Shown: positions 26,538 to 35,794 of the stretch, in pieces | Layout of the letters: every line of letters begins with the position of its first letter | Numbering within the stretch: position 1 is the stretch's first letter | Notes under the pieces: generated by a model | Databases searched by the model: none | The model's input: the letters and a program-made list of their open reading frames with translations, nothing else | Told to the model about the DNA's origin: nothing | Made by a program: the position numbers and the translations under genes | Assembly: GCF_000275865.1 (NCBI RefSeq) | Contig: NZ_CM001555.1 | Span: 889,706-953,705 of the forward strand | Reading direction: 5' to 3' | Source: Methanofollis liminatans DSM 4140 | Lineage (GTDB): Archaea > Halobacteriota > Methanomicrobia > Methanomicrobiales > Methanofollaceae | Length of the DNA: 64,000 bases

Positions 26538-27425
26538 ATGCATGGCGCCTGGACCGTACGTTCGGCCGAGATCACGGTAGAGGGGCAGCCCGGTGAGCTG
26601 GTGCTGCTCTATGAAGACTTCAGCGATGCCTGTCCCGGAATGGGGCGATACACCATCGAGTTTCGGAGGGGTGGAGAGGTGCTGTACACCTATCACACCA
26701 ACACCCACGAATACCCGCCGGGAAGCCCGCAGAGCGCGGAGAGCGTGGCCCTGACGACTTTTTCCCTCCTCGCAAACGCCCTGCCCGAGCGGCCCGACAC
26801 CTTTCTTCTCCACCCGCCCGAACCGCGCGTGCGGCCTGCTCCCGCGGAACCCCGCGAAGGCGCACTCATCATTCTGGGCAGCCCGCGCCGCCACGGCAAC
26901 ACCGCCACTCTTGCCGGGTGGGCTGCGGACGCCTGCGCCGCTGCCGGTCTTGGCACTACATTTGTATATCCGGACGAGCGTGCGATCGGCCACTGCACCG
27001 CCTGTTACCGCTGTTTCAATACAGGGCGGTGCGTGATCGAGGACGATATGGACGGGGTGATCAGGGCGATCGAGGCGGCGCGCCTGATCGTCGTCTGCAC
27101 CCCGGTCGCCGCCGGCACGGTTTCTGCAGCCTTAAAAGACCTCATCGACCGCTCCCTCTCTCTTGCCGCTGCCCGGGCGCTCTCGGGTCAGACCCCGGTG
27201 CAGTGGGGTCTTCTCTGTTCGGCCGGCGTCGAGGACTTCACCTGCGTCTACCGGGTGGTCCACGCCTTTTTCACCCGCCTCGGCATACGCCCGCTCGGCA
27301 ACGTCCTTGTGCCTGACGTGGACGAGGTGACCGATCTCCGCGCCGATCCGGATCGGGAGAAGGATCTGCGGGACCAGATGGGTGCGCTGCTCGCCACCAT
27401 GGCCCTGCCAGATAACAAACCCTGA
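26538..27425 (+). CDS. Iron-sulfur flavoprotein-like reductase with an extra N-terminal domain
   Basis: A 295-residue protein. Residues 108-290 form a flavodoxin-like NADPH-dependent FMN reductase domain: FMN loop LGSPRRHGNTATLAG, then the compact cysteine motif C153, C156, C159, C165 (CTACYRCFNTGRC), which has the C-x2-C-x2-C-x5-C spacing of the Methanosarcina iron-sulfur flavoprotein. Residues 1-100 are a separate beta-rich domain (ITVEGQPGELVLLYEDFSDACPG) I do not recognise. It probably transfers electrons from ferredoxin to an oxidant such as O2 or peroxide, by analogy. The next gene starts 27 bases downstream and is Cys-rich. Confidence 0.8.
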   Translation: MHGAWTVRSAEITVEGQPGELVLLYEDFSDACPGMGRYTIEFRRGGEVLYTYHTNTHEYPPGSPQSAESVALTTFSLLANALPERPDTFLLHPPEPRVRPAPAEPREGALIILGSPRRHGNTATLAGWAADACAAAGLGTTFVYPDERAIGHCTACYRCFNTGRCVIEDDMDGVIRAIEAARLIVVCTPVAAGTVSAALKDLIDRSLSLAAARALSGQTPVQWGLLCSAGVEDFTCVYRVVHAFFTRLGIRPLGNVLVPDVDEVTDLRADPDREKDLRDQMGALLATMALPDNKP

Positions 27426-27451
27426 TATTTTCCCGGCCCCAACCTTTCTCC

Positions 27452-27793
27452 ATGGCAGAATATGCTGAGATCGAGGTGATCGGGTTTTCCTATGGGTCGT
27501 GCAGCCCTTTCCCCTGCAACGAGGACCGTTCCTGCGGCCTTGTTGCGTGCTGCCCGACGGAAAAACTGGTCGAAGCGGTAAAAGCCCTTGAAGAGGCGCT
27601 CGCTCTGGAGTATGGCGGGAAGGTCGGCGTAAAATTCACCCTGCTCGATGACGGCGTTCCCGATTATGTCAGGGCGATCGTCGAGAAGCACCACCCGCCC
27701 CTTCCGATCATCCTTGTCAACGGCAAGGTCACGCCGATCGGGCGGATCTCTCTTCCGCAGATAAAAAAAGAGATCGAGGCTGTCCTCGATTAA
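27452..27793 (+). CDS. Cys-rich thioredoxin-like small protein
   Basis: A 113-residue protein. The N-terminal strand is followed by a cysteine-dense loop with C17, C22, C28, C33 and C34 (SCSPFPCNEDRSCGLVACCP), then a helix, a strand and a cis-Pro-like PPLPIILVNGKVTPIG followed by a final helix. That order resembles a thioredoxin fold in which the active-site loop is enlarged and may bind a metal cluster. It is 27 bases after the iron-sulfur flavoprotein-like gene, so they are probably co-transcribed and may exchange electrons. No characterised homolog is recognised. Its stop overlaps the stop of the convergent carbonic anhydrase. Confidence 0.75.
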   Translation: MAEYAEIEVIGFSYGSCSPFPCNEDRSCGLVACCPTEKLVEAVKALEEALALEYGGKVGVKFTLLDDGVPDYVRAIVEKHHPPLPIILVNGKVTPIGRISLPQIKKEIEAVLD

Positions 27794-28377
27794 GCAATTT
27801 TTTCGAGTTTTCCGGTTTCAAGGTCGAAATACATGCCGTGCGCCGCGACCTTTCCGCTCCGTTCTGCTTCGCGGACGATCGGATAGGTCCTGAGGTTCTT
27901 CAACTGGAGTTTCACGTTCTCCTCCTCAAGCCTGCGCCGCCACTCTTTCTGGGCCGCGGGATCGGCTGGCTTTGGCATTTCCCGCTCGAGCTCCGAGCGG
28001 GCCTGGCTGGCATTGGAGAGCCAGAGCGGGATATAGGCTTCGTCTGACTCCTTGTCTGCCGAAAGGGCCTTAATTGCCCCGCAGTCCGAGTGGCCGCAGA
28101 TCACAATGTCGGCCACCTTAAGGTGCTTGATGGCGTATTCGAGGATTGTAGCAAAGTTCCAGTCGCCGACCCGAACGATGTTGCCGATGTTGCGGTGGAC
28201 GAAGATCTCGCCGGACTTTGCCCCGCTTATCCGCTCGGGGGCGACCCTGGAATCTGAGCATCCGATCCAGAGCACGGTGGGGCTCTGGCCCGATGCAAGT
28301 GCGCGGTAATAGTCACGGTTTTCGGTGAAATCGCCCTTGATAAACTCTTTGTTGCCTTCAAGAATATGGTCAATCAT
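27790..28377 (-). CDS. Beta-class carbonic anhydrase
   Basis: A 195-residue zinc enzyme interconverting CO2 and bicarbonate. The zinc ligands are C40 (WIGCSDSRV), H96 and C99 (CGHSDCGA), and the D42/R44 catalytic dyad is present. The start ATG 28377 has AGAGGAT 5 bases upstream; the longer frame adds 7 residues. In a CO2-reducing methanogen it would supply bicarbonate for carboxylations or CO2 for methanogenesis, including carbamoyl phosphate synthesis by the nearby CarAB. It overlaps the convergent Cys-rich gene by 4 bases. Confidence 0.95.
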   Translation of the reverse strand: MIDHILEGNKEFIKGDFTENRDYYRALASGQSPTVLWIGCSDSRVAPERISGAKSGEIFVHRNIGNIVRVGDWNFATILEYAIKHLKVADIVICGHSDCGAIKALSADKESDEAYIPLWLSNASQARSELEREMPKPADPAAQKEWRRRLEEENVKLQLKNLRTYPIVREAERSGKVAAHGMYFDLETGKLEKIA

Positions 28378-28467
28378 ATCAGATCCTCTCTGATCCACCC
28401 GCTACGGGCAGACCACAGGAGAGAAATGGATTGAAGAGGATTTTAATCCTCCGAAAAAATGTTCGAC

Positions 28468-30111
28468 TCAGCGCTGGACCGCGCCGATGTCGGCACCGCC
28501 GACGGTTGCCGCATAGCGTTTGAGGATCCCGGTGATCTCGCGCTCTTCTGGCGTCCACGCCGCCCTGCGTTCTGCCAGAACCTTCTCATCGACGATCAGG
28601 TCGATCCTTTTTTCGAAGAGGTCGACGGCGATCAGGTCGCCGTCCAGGACGAGCCCGATCGGGCCGCCGGCCGCCGCCTCTGGGGCCACATGCCCGATGC
28701 ACGGCCCGCGCGTCCCGCCGGAGAACCGGCCGTCGGTGACGAGCACCACCCGATGGTAGCCGAGGCCGACGAGGGCCGAGGTCGGCGAGAGCATCTCTGG
28801 CATGCCCGGACCCCCTTTCGGCCCTTCGTACCGGATCACGACGACATCGCCCTCGTTGATCTCGCGGCCCAGGATCGCCTTCATCGCCTCGTCCTCCCCG
28901 TCGAAGACGCGTGCAGGGCCGGTGTGCCGCCACATCGCCTCGTCGACGGCAGAACACTTGATCACGGACCCCAGAGGTGCAAGGCTGCCTTTGAGGATCT
29001 TCAGCCCGCCGGCGGCGTGGACCGGGTCGGAGACCGGCCTGATCACGGCGGGGTCGAGCACCCGCGCTGCCGCGGCGATCTCCCTGATGCTCCTGCCCGA
29101 GACGGTGGGAGCGTCTTCGATCAGGTCGATGAGTTCGTGGAGCACGGCAGGGATCCCGCCGGCCCGGTGGAGGGCGACCATCGGATGGGGGCCGCCGGGC
29201 TGCATGTGGCTGATGTGCGGGACAGTCTCGCCGATGGCGTTGAAGTCGTCCAGCACCAGGGGCACGCCGGCCTCGGTGGCGATCGCCATCAGGTGGAGGA
29301 CGGTGTTGGTCGAACCGCCGAGAGCCATGTCAACCCTGACCGCATTCTTCAGGGCGGCGTGGGTGATGATCTCCCGGACTGTTCTGCCCTCCCGAACAAG
29401 CCTGAGCACCGCCTCGCCGCTCTCGTAGGCGATCCTGAGTTTTCCGGCGTCGACCGCGGGCATCGCCGCACACCCGGGCAGGGACATGCCCATCGCCTCG
29501 GTCATGCAGGCCATCGTGTTTGCCGTGTACAGCCCCTGGCAGCTCCCGCAGCCCGGCATGGCGGCGCATTCGAGGTCATGGAGCTCTACCTCGCTCATCG
29601 TACCGGCCGCCACCTTCCCGACACCTTCGAAGACGTCGGTCAGGGAGAGGTCTTTTCCGCCGAGGCTTCCCGGGAGCATCGGGCCGCCGGTGACGACGAT
29701 CGCCGGGATGTTGCAGCGCGCCGCCGCCATCAGCATGCCCGGGACGATCTTGTCGCAGGTGCCGACGCAGACGAGGCCGTCGAAGCGGTGGGCGTGAACC
29801 ATCAGTTCGATGGCGTCGGCGATGTTCTCCCGCGACGGCAGGGAGTAGCGCATCCCGGTATGGCCCATAGCGATCCCGTCGCAGATCCCGATGACGCCGA
29901 ACTCGAAGGGAACGCCTCCCCCGGCCGCAATGCCCTCCTTTACCCGTTCGGTGAGGGAGCGAAGGTTAAGGTGGCCGGGGACGATGGTGTTGTAGGCGTT
30001 TGCGATGCCGATAAACGGCCGGTCCATTTCGCCGTCGGTGACCCCGAGAGAGCGCAGGAGCGACCTGTTCGGCGCCCTGGCATATCCTTTCTTGACGAGA
30101 TCGCTTCTCAT
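28468..30111 (-). CDS. ilvD: Dihydroxy-acid dehydratase
   Basis: A 547-residue Fe-S dehydratase of branched-chain amino acid synthesis. Cluster cysteines are in [12 protein letters not shown] and [27 protein letters not shown] and the C-terminal [20 protein letters not shown] are family hallmarks. Start at 30111 ([21 protein letters not shown]) matches the family. It is alone on the minus strand between carbonic anhydrase and rfbC; no other ilv gene is in the window. Confidence 0.96.
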   Translation of the reverse strand: MRSDLVKKGYARAPNRSLLRSLGVTDGEMDRPFIGIANAYNTIVPGHLNLRSLTERVKEGIAAGGGVPFEFGVIGICDGIAMGHTGMRYSLPSRENIADAIELMVHAHRFDGLVCVGTCDKIVPGMLMAAARCNIPAIVVTGGPMLPGSLGGKDLSLTDVFEGVGKVAAGTMSEVELHDLECAAMPGCGSCQGLYTANTMACMTEAMGMSLPGCAAMPAVDAGKLRIAYESGEAVLRLVREGRTVREIITHAALKNAVRVDMALGGSTNTVLHLMAIATEAGVPLVLDDFNAIGETVPHISHMQPGGPHPMVALHRAGGIPAVLHELIDLIEDAPTVSGRSIREIAAAARVLDPAVIRPVSDPVHAAGGLKILKGSLAPLGSVIKCSAVDEAMWRHTGPARVFDGEDEAMKAILGREINEGDVVVIRYEGPKGGPGMPEMLSPTSALVGLGYHRVVLVTDGRFSGGTRGPCIGHVAPEAAAGGPIGLVLDGDLIAVDLFEKRIDLIVDEKVLAERRAAWTPEEREITGILKRYAATVGGADIGAVQR

Positions 30112-30153
30112 ACTATCCAGAAAAAGGGGAACAGGAGAGTATAAGAAACCTCG

Positions 30154-30621
30154 CTATCCGTGGCGCAGTCCCTGTCTGAGCACCCAGTCGTACGGGATCT
30201 CCGGGGTGTCGGGCGGGAGGCGGTACTCGTCTGGCCGCTCGTAGTTGTAGGCCTCGGTGGGAACAGAGACCACGATCGACTCTTTTTCAGAGATGCATTT
30301 CCAGCCGTGGTAGACGCCGGGCGGGATGGTGACGAGCATGGGGTTGTGCTCCCCGATGAAGAACTCGTTTGTCTCGCCGTGGGTGGGGGAATGCTCCCGT
30401 GCGTCATACAGCGCAACCTTGATCATCCCGGAGAGGCAGCAGACGTTATCGGTCTGGATCTTGTGGTAGTGCCATGCCTTTACAACGCCCGGGTAGTTGG
30501 TGGTCATGTAGACCTGCCCGAATTTCTTGAATATCTGATCATCGCAGCGGAGGATCTCCATCAGCCGCCCCCGCTCGTCAGGGATCACCCGCAGGGTTTT
30601 CGTTTGAACGCCGTCTATCAT
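30154..30621 (-). CDS. dTDP-4-dehydrorhamnose 3,5-epimerase family protein
   Basis: A 155-residue cupin of the RfbC family starting MIDGVQTKTLRV at ATG 30621, with GGAG 8 bases upstream. Motifs are DERGRLMEILR, YMTTNYPGVVKAWHYHK and IPPGVYHGWKC. The fold binds a nucleotide sugar; the WHYHK histidine would be the catalytic base. Related archaeal proteins have uncertain sugar specificity and no other rhamnose gene is present nearby, so RmlC activity is not certain. A TATA box (CCCTTATATG) lies about 55 bases upstream on the minus strand. Confidence 0.82.
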   Translation of the reverse strand: MIDGVQTKTLRVIPDERGRLMEILRCDDQIFKKFGQVYMTTNYPGVVKAWHYHKIQTDNVCCLSGMIKVALYDAREHSPTHGETNEFFIGEHNPMLVTIPPGVYHGWKCISEKESIVVSVPTEAYNYERPDEYRLPPDTPEIPYDWVLRQGLRHG

Positions 30622-30819
30622 CTTTCTTCTCCGGGCAGGGGGTTCTGCCCATGGGTCAGGGATACGCGACAGCATATAAGGGTATCCGTTTCCCTGACCT
30701 TTTCGGCCCTGCTCTGCGTTTCCGGCGATGCCTATATGCCTGCTCTCATGCAGGTGACGCCGCCGCCCATTTCGGATATTGCAAAACTTTATATATTATC
30801 CCCCTGAGAAAGCCCCGCA

Positions 30820-31995
30820 ATGTATCGGGGGGAAGAGAGGAGCGACCGCATCCGGGTCGGCATCGTCGGGACCGGATTTATTGCACGAGGATTGATGATG
30901 GCCCTGGAGGGGCAGACCGACCTCGCATTGGGGCCGGTGCTGACCCGCCGGCCCATGCTCGGCGGATCCGGGCTGCCGACCGGCATAACGGCGGTGAACG
31001 ATGTCACCGACCTGATCGAGGGCTCTGATATCGTCGTCGAGTGTTCGGGCGACGTGATCCACGCCACTGCCGTGATCGAGGAGGTGATGGCGGCCTCCAT
31101 CCCGGTCGTCACGATGGACGCCGAGGTGCAGGTGACCACCGGGTCTCATTTCGCTCGAAAAGGTCTCTTCACCGAGGCCGAGGGCGACCAGCCCGGGTGC
31201 CTTGCCGCACTGCGGGAAGAGGCCGTCCAGATGGGCTTTCTTCCCCTGGTCTACGGGAACATCAAGGGTTTCCTCAACCATAACCCGGTCCCGGACGAGA
31301 TGGCCTTCTGGGCGAAGAAGCAGGGGATCAGCCTGGACAAGGTGACGGCGTTCACCGACGGCACCAAGGTCCAGATCGAGCAGGCGCTGGTGGCAAATGG
31401 GCTTGGCGCCGGGATCCTCAGGCCCGGGCTCCTCGGCCCGGCGACGCCAGACCTGACGGCCGGGGCCGAACTCCTTGCCGCCGGGGCGGTCAGTCTCGGC
31501 CGTCCGGTGAGCGATTATGTCCTCTCGCCTGGCGCCCCTGCGGGCGTCTTCATCGCCGCCCGCCATGACGAGCGGTTCAGGGACTACCTCAGGTATTACA
31601 AGATGGGAGAGGGTCCGGTCTATACGCTGGTGCGGAACTTCCACCTCTGCAACCTGGAGATCGCAAAGACGGTCAGGCGCGTGGTTTCAGGCGGGGGCGT
31701 CCTGCTCAACAACGGCACCCGGCCGGCGGTCTCGGTGGCGGCGATCGCAAAGACCGATCTCGAACCCGGTCAGCGGATCGAGCGCGGCATCGGGAGCTTT
31801 GTAGTCCGGGGGATCTGTGTGCCGATCGCCGACTGCCCTGACCACGTCCCGATCGGGCTGATCTACGATGCCGTGGTAAAAAGAAGGGTGGCGGCCGGAT
31901 CAGTCCTGACCATGGACGACCTCGACCTGCCCGAGAGCCTCGCCCTCGATATCTGGACGGATATTCAGGGGCGAAAGAGCGTCGTCCCGTCGTAA
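30820..31995 (+). CDS. NAD(P)-dependent oxidoreductase with C-terminal SAF domain
   Basis: A 391-residue protein. An N-terminal Rossmann domain (IRVGIVGTGFIARGLMMAL) resembles homoserine dehydrogenase and Gfo/Idh/MocA enzymes, with VVECSGDVIHAT marking the second strand. The last 75 residues (AIAKTDLEPGQRIERGIGSF to GSVLTMDDLDL) form a SAF/antifreeze-like domain known from sialic acid synthases and altronate dehydratases. Such fusions probably act on a sugar acid or nonulosonic acid precursor, but the substrate is unknown. The TATA box (TTTATATATTA) is about 30 bases before the ATG, so the transcript is nearly leaderless. Its 3' end overlaps the SUMT gene by 31 bases. Confidence 0.78.
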   Translation: MYRGEERSDRIRVGIVGTGFIARGLMMALEGQTDLALGPVLTRRPMLGGSGLPTGITAVNDVTDLIEGSDIVVECSGDVIHATAVIEEVMAASIPVVTMDAEVQVTTGSHFARKGLFTEAEGDQPGCLAALREEAVQMGFLPLVYGNIKGFLNHNPVPDEMAFWAKKQGISLDKVTAFTDGTKVQIEQALVANGLGAGILRPGLLGPATPDLTAGAELLAAGAVSLGRPVSDYVLSPGAPAGVFIAARHDERFRDYLRYYKMGEGPVYTLVRNFHLCNLEIAKTVRRVVSGGGVLLNNGTRPAVSVAAIAKTDLEPGQRIERGIGSFVVRGICVPIADCPDHVPIGLIYDAVVKRRVAAGSVLTMDDLDLPESLALDIWTDIQGRKSVVPS

Positions 31996-32711
31996 AGGCT
32001 GACGACGTCGCCGATAACGATGACGGCGGGCGGTCTGACGCTCTGCGCCCGGGCGATCCCGGCGATGTCGTCGAGCGTGCCGACGGTCACGCGCTGGTCA
32101 GGGCGCATCCCGCGCTCGATGATGGCGACCGGGGTCTTCGGGCTGCGGCCGTTTTCCACGAGGGCAGTGGCGATCTGCGGGAGATTTTTCACTCCCATCA
32201 GCACGACGATCGTGCCGCGGCTCTGCCCCAGCAGCCGCCAGTCAAGGGCCGACTCACCCTTCGTCGGGTCTTCGTGGCCGGTGATGACGGTCACCTGCGA
32301 GGCGAAGCGCCGGTGGGTCACCGGGATGCCGACCGCCTCGGGGACGGCGATCGCCGAGGTGATGCCGGGCACCACGGCGACCTCGATCCCCGCGGCCCGC
32401 AGACTCTCCATCTCCTCGCCGCCGCGCCCGAAGAGGAAAGAATCGCCGCCTTTCAGCCTGACGACGTTCTTTCCCTCCTTCGCGCGCGCGATCATCAGCG
32501 CCTCGATCTCGTCCTGCTCCAGTGTGTGGTCGCCGCCGTGTTTTCCGCAGTCGACAAGTTCGGCCCCTTTCGGGAGGGTGGCGAGGATCTCCTCGCCCGG
32601 CAGCTGGTCGTAGAGCACGACCTCTGCCGCCTCGATCGCCTCTCTTCCCCTGGGGGCGAGGAGACCGATCGATCCCGGCCCTGATCCGACCAGGGTGACC
32701 TTTCCGCTCAT
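31965..32711 (-). CDS. cobA: Uroporphyrinogen-III C-methyltransferase
   Basis: A 248-residue SAM-dependent methyltransferase (SUMT) making precorrin-2. The start [22 protein letters not shown], the LYDQLPGEEIL stretch, RLKGGDSFLFGRGGEE and VVPGITSAIAVPEAVGIP are diagnostic. ATG 32711 overlaps hemC by 4 bases. It is the last gene of the tetrapyrrole operon; precorrin-2 feeds siroheme, cobamide and F430. Its stop lies inside the end of the convergent SAF oxidoreductase gene. Confidence 0.95.
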   Translation of the reverse strand: MSGKVTLVGSGPGSIGLLAPRGREAIEAAEVVLYDQLPGEEILATLPKGAELVDCGKHGGDHTLEQDEIEALMIARAKEGKNVVRLKGGDSFLFGRGGEEMESLRAAGIEVAVVPGITSAIAVPEAVGIPVTHRRFASQVTVITGHEDPTKGESALDWRLLGQSRGTIVVLMGVKNLPQIATALVENGRSPKTPVAIIERGMRPDQRVTVGTLDDIAGIARAQSVRPPAVIVIGDVVSLYDGTTLFRP

Positions 32712-33592
32712 GGTGCAATCCCCAGCTGGCGGTAGGCGTCTTTTATCAGGTCGATCGCATCGTTGCGGAGTCTCTGACCGCAGGCCCGCGCCTCTTCGGG
32801 CGTGGCGATATCGTCCTCGATCCGCACGTCGCGGCTCCCGTCGAGGGCCAGGATCTCGGCGATGACGTGGCCGTCCCTGCAATAGATCCCCTGCGGGGTG
32901 AAACAGCCGCCGCCCACCTCTTCCATGATGATCCGCTCGATCCCGACGTCCATGCGGGTCTGGGGATCGTCGAGTTTCCTGATCACGTCGGTGATCTCGG
33001 GCATGTTCCTGCAGACCACGGCGATCGCCCCCTGGTTCGGCGAGGGGACGAACTGTGATAAGGGGAGGCGCTGGCCCCGAAGGTGGTAGCCGAGACGGTC
33101 GAGTCCGGCCTCGGCGAGGACGATGGCGTCGTACTCGCCTTCCCGCATCTTCTTGATCCTGGTGTCCACGTTGCCGCGGAGCTGTTTCACCGTGATCTCC
33201 GGGTCGTGCCTGAGGATCTGCGCCCGCCGCCGCGTCGAGGCGGTGCCCACAATGCCGACGTCGCCGATCTCGCCCTCATACGCGAGGAAGTCGGCCGGCG
33301 AGTCGCGGGAGAGGACTGCCCCGGTGGCGACGCCCCGCGGGCGTTTGGCCGGGATGTCCTTCATGCTGTGGACGGCGGCGTCGATCGTCCCCTCGATGAT
33401 CGCCTCGTCGAGGGCGCGCACGAAGACGCCCTGTCCGCCGATCTCGTGGAGAGGGACGCCCGTCGCCGTGTCCCCTTTCGTCCTGATGACGGCGGTTTCA
33501 ACCTCGATGCCCATCTTCGTCAGCGCCTTGCAGACCCGTTCGGTCTGGACGAGGGCGAGCTGACTTCCCCGTGTTCCTATTCTGAGAGACAT
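32708..33592 (-). CDS. hemC: Hydroxymethylbilane synthase
   Basis: A 294-residue porphobilinogen deaminase. It starts [20 protein letters not shown]; substrate-binding arginines lie in [12 protein letters not shown] and [13 protein letters not shown], and the dipyrromethane cofactor cysteine is in [13 protein letters not shown]. It polymerises four porphobilinogens to hydroxymethylbilane. It overlaps hemL by 16 bases and cobA by 4 bases. Confidence 0.96.
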   Translation of the reverse strand: MSLRIGTRGSQLALVQTERVCKALTKMGIEVETAVIRTKGDTATGVPLHEIGGQGVFVRALDEAIIEGTIDAAVHSMKDIPAKRPRGVATGAVLSRDSPADFLAYEGEIGDVGIVGTASTRRRAQILRHDPEITVKQLRGNVDTRIKKMREGEYDAIVLAEAGLDRLGYHLRGQRLPLSQFVPSPNQGAIAVVCRNMPEITDVIRKLDDPQTRMDVGIERIIMEEVGGGCFTPQGIYCRDGHVIAEILALDGSRDVRIEDDIATPEEARACGQRLRNDAIDLIKDAYRQLGIAP

Positions 33593-34821
33593 GTGCTGTA
33601 TGCGTCTGCGATCTGTTCGATGATCTCATCTGTGTGCGCGGCCGAGAGGAAGTTCGTCTCGAACTGCGAGGGCGGGACGAAGATGCCCTTCTTGAGCATC
33701 TTCTCCCAGAACCGCCGGAACGCCGCGGTGTCGCTCTCTTTTGCCTCGGCGTAGTTCGTCGGCGCCGCCGGCCTGAAGAAGTACTTGAACATGGAGCCGA
33801 GGCGGACAAAGGAGCCGCCGGCCCCGGCGCAGGCCTCCTCGATCCTCCGCGTCCCCGCGTCGAGCCTGGCGTAGATCTCCCGGTTCTCGTGGAGCCAGCC
33901 GAGGGCGGCGCTGCCTGCCGCCATCGTGAGGGGGTTTCCGCTGAAGGTGCCGGCCTGGTAGACCGGGCCCTGCGGGGCGACCATCGCCATCAGGTCGCGC
34001 CGTCCGCCGAAGGCGCCGATGGGGAGACCGCCGCCGATGATCTTGCCCAGGGTGGTCAGGTCGGGGGTGACGCCGTAGCGCACCTGCGCCCCGCCGATGC
34101 CCAGGCGGTAGCCGGTGATCACCTCGTCGAAGATGAGCAGGACATCGTAGTCGAGGGTGAGGGCCCGCACCTCCTGGAGGTAACCGGGTTCGGGGAGGAC
34201 CGGGCCGACGTTGCCCATCACCGGTTCGATGATCAGGGCGGCGATATCCTCAGAGGAGGAGAGCAGGGCGTCGAGCCCTTCGAGGTCGTTGTAGGCCACC
34301 TGGCGGGTGTGCGCCACCAGGTCGGCGACGACGCCGGCTGAGTCCGGGACGCCCATCGTGGTGGCGCCCGACCCGGCCTTGACGAGCACGGCGTCGTGGG
34401 CGCCGTGGAAGCCGCCCTCGATCTTGACGATGTCCTGCCGTCCGGTGGCGGCGCGGGCAAGCCTGATCGCCGCCATCGTCGCCTCCGAACCGCTGGATAC
34501 GAACCTGACCATATCGATCGAGGGGTGATCGGCCGCGATCCGCTCTGCAAGAGCGACCTCCCCGGGACAGGGGGTGCCATAGAGCCAGCCGTCGGCCAGC
34601 TGCGCCTCGATCGCCGCCCTGACCGCATCGGGCGCATGGCCCAGGAGCAGGGGGCCGTAGCCCAGGCAGCAGTCGATGAGGCGCTCCCCGTCGAGGGTCT
34701 TCAGGTACGCACCCGCAGCCCCGGCGACGTAGAATGGGTAGGGCTGGATCGCCCGCACCGGGCTGGAGACGCCGCCCGGCATCAGGGTTTTTGCCCGTTC
34801 GAAGAGTTCACCGCTCTTCAT
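33577..34821 (-). CDS. hemL: Glutamate-1-semialdehyde 2,1-aminomutase
   Basis: A 414-residue PLP enzyme that makes 5-aminolevulinate. Motifs include [11 protein letters not shown] near the start, [31 protein letters not shown] and the PLP lysine in [18 protein letters not shown]. The ATG at 34821 has GAGGTGG upstream. It overlaps hemB and hemC, giving tight coupling in the operon. Confidence 0.96.
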   Translation of the reverse strand: MKSGELFERAKTLMPGGVSSPVRAIQPYPFYVAGAAGAYLKTLDGERLIDCCLGYGPLLLGHAPDAVRAAIEAQLADGWLYGTPCPGEVALAERIAADHPSIDMVRFVSSGSEATMAAIRLARAATGRQDIVKIEGGFHGAHDAVLVKAGSGATTMGVPDSAGVVADLVAHTRQVAYNDLEGLDALLSSSEDIAALIIEPVMGNVGPVLPEPGYLQEVRALTLDYDVLLIFDEVITGYRLGIGGAQVRYGVTPDLTTLGKIIGGGLPIGAFGGRRDLMAMVAPQGPVYQAGTFSGNPLTMAAGSAALGWLHENREIYARLDAGTRRIEEACAGAGGSFVRLGSMFKYFFRPAAPTNYAEAKESDTAAFRRFWEKMLKKGIFVPPSQFETNFLSAAHTDEIIEQIADAYSTCLSE

Positions 34822-35794
34822 GCAGCCACCTCGCGGCATCTTCGGCATAGTAGGTGATGATCAGGTCGGCCCCGGCCCGCTTGATGCAGGTGAGGGCTTC
34901 GAGGGCGCACTTTCTCTCGTCGAGCCAGCCGAGGGCCGAAGCGGCCTTCAGCTGGGCGTACTCGCCCGAGACCTGGTAGGCGGCGACCGGGAGGCCGATC
35001 TCCCGTATCTCCGCGAGGACGTCGAGGTAGAGCCCGGCGGGTTTCACCATCAGGATGTCCGCACCCTCGGCGGCGTCCTCCTCTGACTCCAGCAGGGCCT
35101 CGCGTGCATTGGCCGGGTCCATCTGGTAGGTGGTCCGGTCGCCGAAGGAGAAGCCTGAGTCTGCCGCCTCCCTGAAGGGGCCGTAGTAGGCGCTCGCGAA
35201 CTTCGTGGAGTAGGACATGATCGGGACCTCTGCAAACCCTGAACCGTCGAGGGCGGTCCTGATCGCCCCCACCATGCCGTCGAGCATGCAGGAGGGGGCG
35301 ACGATATCGGCCCCGGCGCGGGCATGCGAGACGGCGATCTTCTGCATCAGGGCGAGCGAGGGGTCGTTGAGCAGGTCCATCCCGCCGCCGCATGTCTCCC
35401 CGACGATCCCGCAGTGGCCGTGGTCGGTGTACTCGCAGGCGCAGACGTCGGTGATCACGACGAGGTCGGGACAGGCCTGTTTGATCCCGGCGACGGCCTT
35501 CTGGACAACGCCGTCGTCGTCGTAGGCCGAGGTGGCTACGGCGTCTTTCTCCCGCGGGATGCCGAAGACCAGCACCGCCGAAAGCCCGGAACGCTGGAGC
35601 CGTTCCGCGACGGCGCCCGCATCCGCGAGCGGGTAGCGGTACTGCCCGGGCATCGAACCGATGGGCACTGCCTCTTCGATCGTCTCGTCGAAAAAGAGCG
35701 GCATCACAAGGTCGCTCACTGCCAGCCTCGTTTCTTTGAAGAGGGGCTGGAGGGTTCGTTTTCTCAGTCGTCTCAGTCTTCTTTCCGGAAACAT
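34808..35794 (-). CDS. hemB: Porphobilinogen synthase
   Basis: A 328-residue enzyme condensing two 5-aminolevulinates. The zinc-type cysteines are in [15 protein letters not shown], and the active-site lysines in [17 protein letters not shown] and [18 protein letters not shown] precedes ATG 35794. It overlaps hemA by 22 bases and hemL by 14 bases. Confidence 0.96.
   Translation of the reverse strand: MFPERRLRRLRKRTLQPLFKETRLAVSDLVMPLFFDETIEEAVPIGSMPGQYRYPLADAGAVAERLQRSGLSAVLVFGIPREKDAVATSAYDDDGVVQKAVAGIKQACPDLVVITDVCACEYTDHGHCGIVGETCGGGMDLLNDPSLALMQKIAVSHARAGADIVAPSCMLDGMVGAIRTALDGSGFAEVPIMSYSTKFASAYYGPFREAADSGFSFGDRTTYQMDPANAREALLESEEDAAEGADILMVKPAGLYLDVLAEIREIGLPVAAYQVSGEYAQLKAASALGWLDERKCALEALTCIKRAGADLIITYYAEDAARWLHEER

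Noticed and set aside
28459-30144. A 561-codon plus-strand frame
   Set aside because: It is antisense to ilvD, with the same low-complexity composition and no ribosome-binding site.
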